A program made the translations under genes and the position numbers. This document shows, one piece after another, positions 58,323-64,000 of a DNA stretch of 64,000 nt (within the stretch, counting starts at the first letter, position 1; the number at the start of each line of letters is the position of its first letter). The notes beneath the pieces were generated by a model, which saw only the letters and a list, made by a program, of their open reading frames with translations, made no database searches and was not told the origin of the DNA. Origin of the DNA: Undibacterium pigrum (GTDB lineage Bacteria; Pseudomonadota; Gammaproteobacteria; Burkholderiales; Burkholderiaceae_D); NCBI RefSeq assembly GCF_003201815.1, contig NZ_QJKB01000003.1:248001-312000 (forward strand), written 5' to 3'.

Positions 58323-59848
58323 CAGCTACTCCTCTTCATATTACCGCTGGTTGCCACGGTAGCGAGTGAGAGTGCGGCATGCTCTTCATCAGAAAATGGC
58401 CATTTCTTGCCATTGATATCCTGATAGGTTTCATGTCCTTTACCCGCCAGCAAAACCACATCATGATGATCAGCATGCTTGATTGCATACAAAATTGCAT
58501 TGGCACGGTCTTCAATAACTTGCGGCGTGCCCGTCATGCCTTTAAGAATATCTTCTATGATTTTCGATGGATTTTCACTGCGCGGATTATCACTGGTGAC
58601 AACAACATGTTGCGCCAGTTCAGCAATTTTGCCCATTTGTGGACGCTTGCCAGGGTCACGATCACCGCCACAACCAAACACGCACCACAAAGCCCCGGCT
58701 CTTTCTTGCGCGACTTGCTGCAAGGCGTCCAGGGTTTTTTCCAGTGCATCTGGTGTGTGCGCATAATCAATGACGACCATGACATGGCCAGCAGTGCCCA
58801 GCAATTGCATGCGGCCAGGAACAGGTGCCAGTTTTTCTATGATACCCACTGCCTTGTTCAGTGCTATGCCCTTACTCAGCAACACGGCGAGTACCGCCAG
58901 GATATTGCTGACATTGAACTTGCCGATGAGCTGGGTCTTGACCTGGGCCGCGCCAAACGGAGATTCAAGATGGAAACTGGTGCCCGCATGGCTGGTTTTC
59001 AGATTGCTGGCGACCAGGGCATCTATGCCTGGCGCGAGTTCTTTTTCCAGGCTATAGCCCAGCAGTTTGGTATCTGGCTGACTGGCTTGCAAATGCCTGA
59101 CCAGCTCCAGACCATAGGCATCATCCAGATTGATGACTGCCGTACCCAGGCCCTGCCAGTCAAACAGCTTTGTTTTTGCGGCAGCATAGGCTTGCATATC
59201 ACCATGATAATCAAGATGATCACGCGTCAGATTGGTCAGCACGGCCACATCAAAATGCAAGCCATTCAAGCGGCCCTGGTGCAGACCTATGGAAGACGCT
59301 TCTATCGCGAGTGCCTGCGCGCCATCGCGCTGCAGGTCTGCCAGTTTTTGCTGCAAGCCTATGGCGTCAGGTGTGGTGTAACCAGTCTCTGCCAGTTGAC
59401 CCAGCATGCCATTGCGGTACTGGCCTATGCCCAGCGTGCCGATAACGGCAGCAGGTGTGCCACTCAGTGACAAGGCCCTGGCTATCCATTGTGTGCAGGA
59501 AGTCTTGCCATTGGTACCGGTAACTGCGACATTGAACCAGCCATCATCAGGCTGGCCATACCAGGCATGGGCTACATGACCAGCCAGGTCCTGCAGGTTT
59601 TCTACCGGCAGATGCGGGATGTTAAGAGCATCATCCCACTTAAACTCATTTGCTTCATACACGACTGCAGCTGCGCCATTGGCAACTGCATGGGCGATGT
59701 GCGCGCGGCCATCAGTGATATGGGTGCGCAAGGCGAAGAAGACATCCCCTGTTTGTATGGAGCGGGAATCTGAACGCAATTGCGCATTCTGCGCATGCTG
59801 CTTCAGCCAGTCCAGTATTGCTATTGTCATTGTATTTTTCTGTGTCAT
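58322..59848 (-). CDS. murE: UDP-MurNAc-L-Ala-D-Glu--2,6-diaminopimelate ligase
   Basis: 508 residues. DSRSIQTGDVFFALRTHITDGRAHI, P-loop VTGTNGKTSCTQWIARAL, DYAHTPDALEKTL and the amino-acid specificity motif DNPRSENP (DNPR type, meso-diaminopimelate) are seen. The start ATG (59848) shares bases with the ftsI stop (TAATG), with AGGA upstream; an ATG six codons later is an alternative. Confidence 0.96.
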   Translation of the reverse strand: MTQKNTMTIAILDWLKQHAQNAQLRSDSRSIQTGDVFFALRTHITDGRAHIAHAVANGAAAVVYEANEFKWDDALNIPHLPVENLQDLAGHVAHAWYGQPDDGWFNVAVTGTNGKTSCTQWIARALSLSGTPAAVIGTLGIGQYRNGMLGQLAETGYTTPDAIGLQQKLADLQRDGAQALAIEASSIGLHQGRLNGLHFDVAVLTNLTRDHLDYHGDMQAYAAAKTKLFDWQGLGTAVINLDDAYGLELVRHLQASQPDTKLLGYSLEKELAPGIDALVASNLKTSHAGTSFHLESPFGAAQVKTQLIGKFNVSNILAVLAVLLSKGIALNKAVGIIEKLAPVPGRMQLLGTAGHVMVVIDYAHTPDALEKTLDALQQVAQERAGALWCVFGCGGDRDPGKRPQMGKIAELAQHVVVTSDNPRSENPSKIIEDILKGMTGTPQVIEDRANAILYAIKHADHHDVVLLAGKGHETYQDINGKKWPFSDEEHAALSLATVATSGNMKRSS

Positions 59849-61611
59849 TACATGCTTTCCTGTACACCTTCTTCAGGAATAATGCTGGTGACGGAAGAGT
59901 CAGGCGGCACATTCAGTGAACGCAAGACATTCGCCATAATTGCTGCAAACACCGGAGCGGCGATAGGGCCTGCAAAGTGTCCGCCAGCAGTTGGTTCATC
60001 TACCATTACCGCAACAATCACACGCGGATTAGAAACGGGAGCAAAACCAATGAAATCAAGCAGATATTTATTCACGTAACGGCCACCCTCATTCTTGTGG
60101 GCAGTACCTGTTTTGCCTGCAACGCGGTAACCAGCAATACGCGCTTGTGGCGCAGTACCACCAGGCTCGGTTACTGTTTCCATCATCAGGCGCACTTGTT
60201 TTGAAGTCTTTTCTGAAATGACACGTGAACCATGCGGCAATTCATCCGACTTTTGAAAAGTCAGCGGTATCATGTCACCATTCCTGGCGAAAATCATATA
60301 GGCACGCGCCATCTGTATCAGCGATACCGAGATACCATGGCCATAGCTCATGGTCGCTTGCTCGATAGGACGCCAGTTTTTGTAATTGCGCAAACGCCCG
60401 GCAACTGCGCCAGGGAAACCGAATTTGGGTTGCTGACCAAAACCCAGGGTAGTGAACATTTCCCACATTTCTTGCGGCTGCATCTGCATTGCCATTTTCA
60501 CTGTGCCGATATTCGAGGATTTTTGTATGACTTGCGCGACAGTCAAAGATCCCTGTTTATGGGCATCATGTATCAGGGCCGGACCTATGGACATGACGCC
60601 AGGCGCAGTCTGGAAGACGGTATCAGGTGTGACGCGGCCAGTTTCCAGAGCCAGGGCTACTGTTACTGGTTTCATGGTGGAACCAGGCTCAAAGGTATCG
60701 GTCATGACACGGTTGCGCAATTGCGCACCAGTCAGCACCGACCTGTCGTTCGGGTTATAGGTAGGCAAGTTCACCAGCGCCAGCACTTCACCGGTTTGTA
60801 CATCCAGCACCACCGCACCACCGGCCTTGGCCTTGTGTTTTTCCAGTGCTTCTTTCAAATGCGTAAAGGCAATGTACTGAATCTTGCTGTCTATCGACAG
60901 GGTCAAATCCTTGCCATCATGCGGTGGACGCACTGCTTGCAGGTCTTCGACGATATGGCCCAGCCTATCCTTGATGACACGGCGACTCCCGGTCTTACCC
61001 GCCAGGTTTTTTTCCGATGCCAGCTCTATACCTTCTTGTCCTACGTCTTCCACATTGGTGAAGCCGACCACATGGGCCATGACTTCACCTTCTGGATAAT
61101 AGCGTTTGTATTCTTTGCGGGTTTCTATGCCAGGTATGCCCAGGGCGACAATCTTGTCTGAGATGGCAGGCTCGACCTGGCGTTTCAGATAAACAAACTG
61201 ACGGTCAGAATCGAGCTTCTTGCGCAATTCTGCTTCCGTCATGTCGAGCAATTTAGCCAGTTGCTGTATTTTTTCCTTGGGGGCTTCCAGTACATCATCT
61301 GGAATGGCCCAGATGGCTTTTACAGGTACGGACGACGCCAATACCTGGCCATTGCGATCAGTGATCTTGCCACGGGTGGCTGGCAACTCCAGAGTACGCG
61401 CGTAGCGATTGGCACCTTGCTGCTTCAGGAAATCCTTGGTAAACCCTTGCAGATACAGGGCTTTGGCAACCAGCGCGATAAAAGCAGCGAACAACAGGAA
61501 CAGCACGAAACGCGAGCGCCAGGCAGGAAGCTTCACATCCAGTACAGGGCTGGAAGAAAAGGCGACGCCGCGTGCAGCGGCGGTACGGGATGTACTGGCT
61601 GATCTGCTCAT
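59848..61611 (-). CDS. ftsI: Septal peptidoglycan transpeptidase FtsI (PBP3)
   Basis: 587 residues. N-terminal TM (about 30-50), class B PBP dimerisation domain, and transpeptidase with SxxK in FEPGSTMKPVTVA, SxN in QKSSNIGTVKMA, and KTGT in VAGKTGTAHK. It is the divisome-specific cross-linking enzyme partnered by FtsW. Its ATG overlaps the ftsL stop by four bases. Confidence 0.97.
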   Translation of the reverse strand: MSRSASTSRTAAARGVAFSSSPVLDVKLPAWRSRFVLFLLFAAFIALVAKALYLQGFTKDFLKQQGANRYARTLELPATRGKITDRNGQVLASSVPVKAIWAIPDDVLEAPKEKIQQLAKLLDMTEAELRKKLDSDRQFVYLKRQVEPAISDKIVALGIPGIETRKEYKRYYPEGEVMAHVVGFTNVEDVGQEGIELASEKNLAGKTGSRRVIKDRLGHIVEDLQAVRPPHDGKDLTLSIDSKIQYIAFTHLKEALEKHKAKAGGAVVLDVQTGEVLALVNLPTYNPNDRSVLTGAQLRNRVMTDTFEPGSTMKPVTVALALETGRVTPDTVFQTAPGVMSIGPALIHDAHKQGSLTVAQVIQKSSNIGTVKMAMQMQPQEMWEMFTTLGFGQQPKFGFPGAVAGRLRNYKNWRPIEQATMSYGHGISVSLIQMARAYMIFARNGDMIPLTFQKSDELPHGSRVISEKTSKQVRLMMETVTEPGGTAPQARIAGYRVAGKTGTAHKNEGGRYVNKYLLDFIGFAPVSNPRVIVAVMVDEPTAGGHFAGPIAAPVFAAIMANVLRSLNVPPDSSVTSIIPEEGVQESM

Positions 61612-61883
61612 TTTGTCTCCACCGCTTTGAGGTACTGCGTACGATCAGGTGTGACTGCCACCATATTCAGCTCACGTGCCGCCGTTGTTTCTATGCGGGA
61701 GTGCTTGCCAAAAGTGGACTGATCGAGTTTCAGTTGCGTCCATTGCAATTCATACTGCTTGCTTAAACTTTGCTCACGCTCCAGCTCTATAAACAGGCGC
61801 CGTGCCTGGTACTGAGAATTAATCAGCGACAAGGCGCAGGCTATCAGGGCGGCGGCCAGAATAATATTGAAGCGGGTGCTCAT
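61608..61883 (-). CDS. ftsL: Cell division protein FtsL
   Basis: 91 residues: one TM (about 5-23, [19 protein letters not shown]) followed by a leucine-zipper-like coiled coil ([30 protein letters not shown]) as in FtsL. It lies between rsmH and ftsI with four-base overlaps on both sides. Sequence conservation in FtsL is low, so position is part of the evidence. Confidence 0.93.
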   Translation of the reverse strand: MSTRFNIILAAALIACALSLINSQYQARRLFIELEREQSLSKQYELQWTQLKLDQSTFGKHSRIETTAARELNMVAVTPDRTQYLKAVETK

Positions 61884-62839
61884 GCATCCCCCTCAGGCAG
61901 GCGCTCTGCCACCCGCAAAATTGCTGAACGCGAACGCGGATTGGCGCTGACCTCAGCTTCGGATGGCTTGATACGGTTCAGCAAGCGCATTTTTGGTTGC
62001 GGCAAATCAAGATGGCGTATCGGCAAGCGGCGATCAGGCTGCTCTACCTTGACCTTGGAAGCAAAAAACTGCTTCACGATACGGTCTTCGAGGGAATGAA
62101 AGCTGATAACCGACATACGGCCGTACGGGGCCAGTGACTCATACGCTGCTGCCAGGCCTATTTCGAGATCTTCAAGCTCCTTATTGATGAAAATCCGTAT
62201 AGCCTGAAAGGTGCGAGTTGCCGGGTCTTTACCCTTCTCGCGAGTTTTGACGGCGTGTGCGACGATTTCTGCGAGCTGTCGTGTTCCACGAATGGCGTCT
62301 GTCTTCCTGCGAGCAACAATCGCCTTTGCAATCTGAAAAGCAAACCGTTCTTCCCCATAATTTTTTATAACCTCCGTAATTTGTTGCTCTTCGGCAGTCG
62401 CCAGCCATTCGGCTGCGGAAATGCCACGCGTAGTATCCATGCGCATGTCTAGCGGACCATCTGACCTGAAGCTGAAACCCCGGCTGGCGTCATCCACTTG
62501 CGGTGATGAAATGCCCAGATCCATCAAAATGCCATCGACCTTGCCGACACCAAGTTCAGGCAGTGCTTCAGCAATCGCTGCAAAACTGTCATGTACGATA
62601 TGGAAACGCGGGTCCAGAATTTCTTTTGCACTGGCGATAGCCTGAGTGTCCTTGTCAAAGGCAATCAGGCGGCCATTGCTACCCAGTTGCGACAAGAGCA
62701 GGCGACTATGCCCACCACGGCCAAAGGTGCCGTCTACATAAATCCCGCTAGTACGCTGATCTGTGATGCCGAGGGCGTCTACAGCCTCATGCAACAGCAC
62801 AGTCTGGTGCGTAAAATCTGCCGCTTGCTGAATACTCAT
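61880..62839 (-). CDS. rsmH: 16S rRNA (cytosine-1402-N4)-methyltransferase RsmH
   Basis: 319 residues. [38 protein letters not shown] (SAM-binding), [33 protein letters not shown] and [16 protein letters not shown] are diagnostic of RsmH/MraW. Second gene of the dcw cluster, nine bases after mraZ. Confidence 0.97.
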   Translation of the reverse strand: MSIQQAADFTHQTVLLHEAVDALGITDQRTSGIYVDGTFGRGGHSRLLLSQLGSNGRLIAFDKDTQAIASAKEILDPRFHIVHDSFAAIAEALPELGVGKVDGILMDLGISSPQVDDASRGFSFRSDGPLDMRMDTTRGISAAEWLATAEEQQITEVIKNYGEERFAFQIAKAIVARRKTDAIRGTRQLAEIVAHAVKTREKGKDPATRTFQAIRIFINKELEDLEIGLAAAYESLAPYGRMSVISFHSLEDRIVKQFFASKVKVEQPDRRLPIRHLDLPQPKMRLLNRIKPSEAEVSANPRSRSAILRVAERLPEGDA

Positions 62840-62848
62840 TGCCCGCGA

Positions 62849-63277
62849 TCAGAAAGAAAAATTGTTTAATACATCAGGAGCGCCGCCAGCTATGGCTTTC
62901 GCTTCGTTTTCTGCCAGCTTGGCAGCATCCCAAATCTCAAAATGGCTGCCCATGCCCAGCAGCATGACATCGCGCTGCATGCCTACTGCACTGCGCAACT
63001 CTGGCGCGACCAGGATACGGCCGGCGCTATCCATGTCCACATCAAAGGCATTGCCAAGAAAAATACGTTTCCAGTCGCGTGCCTGTATGGGCCATGCAGC
63101 GATTTGTTCACGATGAGATTCCCAGGTAGGGCGTGGGAAAAGCAGCAGACAGCCATCAGGATGACGGGTCAGGGTAATCCGGCCTTCGCACTGCACATTG
63201 AGCGCGTCACGATGCCGGGCAGGGATGGACATCCTGCCTTTTGCATCGAGATTGAGTGAGGACGCCCCCTGAAACAC
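62849..63277 (-). CDS. mraZ: Transcriptional regulator MraZ
   Basis: 142 residues with the two AbrB/SpoVT-like half-domains and their DxxxR signatures: [14 protein letters not shown] (about residues 10-23) and [15 protein letters not shown] (about 80-94). MraZ binds direct repeats upstream of its own gene. It starts with GTG (63275-63277), with AGAAGG eight bases upstream. A four-repeat box lies 73 bases upstream. Confidence 0.96.
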   Translation of the reverse strand: MFQGASSLNLDAKGRMSIPARHRDALNVQCEGRITLTRHPDGCLLLFPRPTWESHREQIAAWPIQARDWKRIFLGNAFDVDMDSAGRILVAPELRSAVGMQRDVMLLGMGSHFEIWDAAKLAENEAKAIAGGAPDVLNNFSF

Positions 63278-63349
63278 GCTATCTACCTTCTTCCTGAAAA
63301 TCTGTATGTCTGGCCCAGCATGGAATGTAAGCGAAATAAGGTATTCTGT

Positions 63350-63384
63350 TCCACAAAATTACACTTTTTCACACTATTGCCCAC
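63350..63384 (-). promoter_or_regulatory. MraZ-box array in front of the dcw cluster
   Basis: Minus strand GTGGG-N5-GTGTG-N5-GTGTA-N5-GTGGA: four direct repeats with exact 10-bp period. Known MraZ sites are TGGGN or AAAGTGKN3 repeats at 10-bp spacing. The site lies at about -75 to -110 from the mraZ start. Confidence 0.75.
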
Positions 63385-63792
63385 TTTAGAGGATGACTTG
63401 AGTGTGGTCAAGCGTATTTGCTCAGTAAATTTGGAAAATTTCTAATGAAGTCAATGACTTAGCGCGAACACTTGAGGTGGCGCGCAGACACCCTTCAACA
63501 ATTTATCCTGATAAATTAGGTACTTACGCTGCACAGTGAAAGTAGCGCCTTACATATAACCATGTGTTTATCCCGGATGTTGCGTTTTGGGATGGGAAAC
63601 TCAGGAGAAATGCCTGCAGGAAAGAGGAGTTGACCGCTTTTTAGCCGCTGAAGTGACAATTAATAAACTTTGCTATACCGGAGGAGATGAATCAGGGGGC
63701 AGATTATCGCTGAAATTCTGGCTTCAGGGGCAGTTTTTCAGCACAATTTGTGCGCTGCAACTCGCTCGCGACACGCTCACGATATGAAGATA
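63385..63792. other. Intergenic region between the EAL gene and the dcw control region
   Basis: About 400 bases. No gene is supported: a 66-codon plus-strand frame at 63587-63787 has no family resemblance. No terminator for the EAL gene was recognised. The region probably carries the dcw promoter(s). Confidence 0.4.
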
Positions 63793-64000
63793 TCAAGAAG
63801 CCCGGTTCTGACGCTGCAATAATTGCAAAAACTCTTTATCAGCTACAGCCTTGCTGAAGTAAAAACCCTGGAATTCGTCGCACTTGCAGTCACGCAGGGT
63901 TTCCAGCTGTATAGCAGAATCCACGCCCTCGGCAATCACCTTGATACCGAGAGTATGCGCCATGGCAACAATGGCCAGGACTATGGCCGTGTCATTTGGG
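63793..64000 (-). CDS. C-terminal end of an EAL-domain protein (cut by window edge)
   Basis: The 68 visible residues, PNDTAIVLAIVAMAHTLGIK then VIAEGVDSAIQLETLRDCKCDEFQGFYFSKAV and a short tail ending LLQRQNRAS, match the last third of EAL domains (c-di-GMP phosphodiesterases). The VIAEGVDS and CDEFQGFYFSK motifs are retained. The catalytic EAL motif and any GGDEF or sensor domains lie outside the window, so activity cannot be judged. Confidence 0.88.
   Translation of the reverse strand, partial: PNDTAIVLAIVAMAHTLGIKVIAEGVDSAIQLETLRDCKCDEFQGFYFSKAVADKEFLQLLQRQNRAS

Noticed and set aside
63587-63787. 66-codon plus-strand frame upstream of the dcw cluster
   Set aside because: No family resemblance, opposite to all neighbouring genes, no clear ribosome binding site at the right distance.

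Overview
The window is a dense, mostly housekeeping chromosomal segment of a betaproteobacterium. The gene set and order (rplU-rpmA-obgE, pilB-pilC-pilD-coaE-zapD-yacG, mutT/argJ/secA, lpxC, and the complete dcw cluster), the H1-tailed SWIB protein, the PP0621-family protein and the CNP1-like protein point to Burkholderiales, most likely an Oxalobacteraceae member such as Undibacterium or a relative. The genus is inferred from protein resemblance, not computed. No rRNA, tRNA, CRISPR array, prophage or insertion sequence was seen.

Layout. 1-2230 (minus): PilS-type sensor kinase cut by the left edge, a PP0621-family protein and a CcsA/YpjD-like membrane protein. 2299-10151 (minus): an accessory module inserted between ypjD and ffh. 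It holds a DctB/DctD-like two-component pair, a secreted Cache protein, a NitT/TauT-type ABC importer and a branched-chain-amino-acid-type binding protein. 10569-13777 (plus): ffh, SWIB/H1-like protein, PDZ lipoprotein. 13936-16187 (minus): two paralogous unrecognised membrane-anchored proteins and a lytic transglycosylase. 16196-23965: proS, rppH, a CNP1-like gene, proB, obgE, rpmA, rplU, ispB. 24301-29858 (plus): type IV pilus assembly genes pilBCD, then coaE, zapD and yacG. 29925-34602 (minus): a second accessory module, alr-dadA-Rrf2-like-TyrR-like, for D-/L-alanine catabolism. 35103-43638: mutT, DUF815 ATPase, argJ, an acyl-CoA dehydrogenase, secA, an M23 peptidase and a DUF721/DciA-like gene. 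43663-45744: lpxC, a GNAT acetyltransferase, a peroxiredoxin. 46160-63277 (minus): the whole dcw cluster mraZ-rsmH-ftsL-ftsI-murE-murF-mraY-murD-ftsW-murG-murC-ddlB-ftsQ-ftsA-ftsZ, in many places with overlapping stop/start codons. 63793-64000: C-terminal end of an EAL-domain protein.

Most interesting signals. (1) A perfect sigma-54 promoter (TGGCAC-N5-TTGCA) sits in front of alr-dadA, with tandem TGT-N12-ACA-like boxes about 180-200 bp upstream of the predicted start. The same gene block encodes a TyrR/PhhR-family protein with an intact GAFTGA loop, so this looks like a self-contained sigma-54/TyrR-type alanine-catabolic regulon. (2) A near-perfect sigma-54 promoter sits in front of the NitT/TauT ABC operon, next to the DctD-like sigma-54 activator. 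(3) A four-repeat, 10-bp-period MraZ-box array lies in front of mraZ. (4) A long stem-loop forms almost the whole 5' end of the predicted ftsZ transcript. (5) lpxC appears to have a TATAAT box placed for a leaderless mRNA. (6) A tandem pair of uncharacterised TonB-like-architecture proteins is preceded by a 32-bp near-perfect palindrome. (7) A mosaic palindromic repeat element lies between the peroxiredoxin gene and ftsZ.
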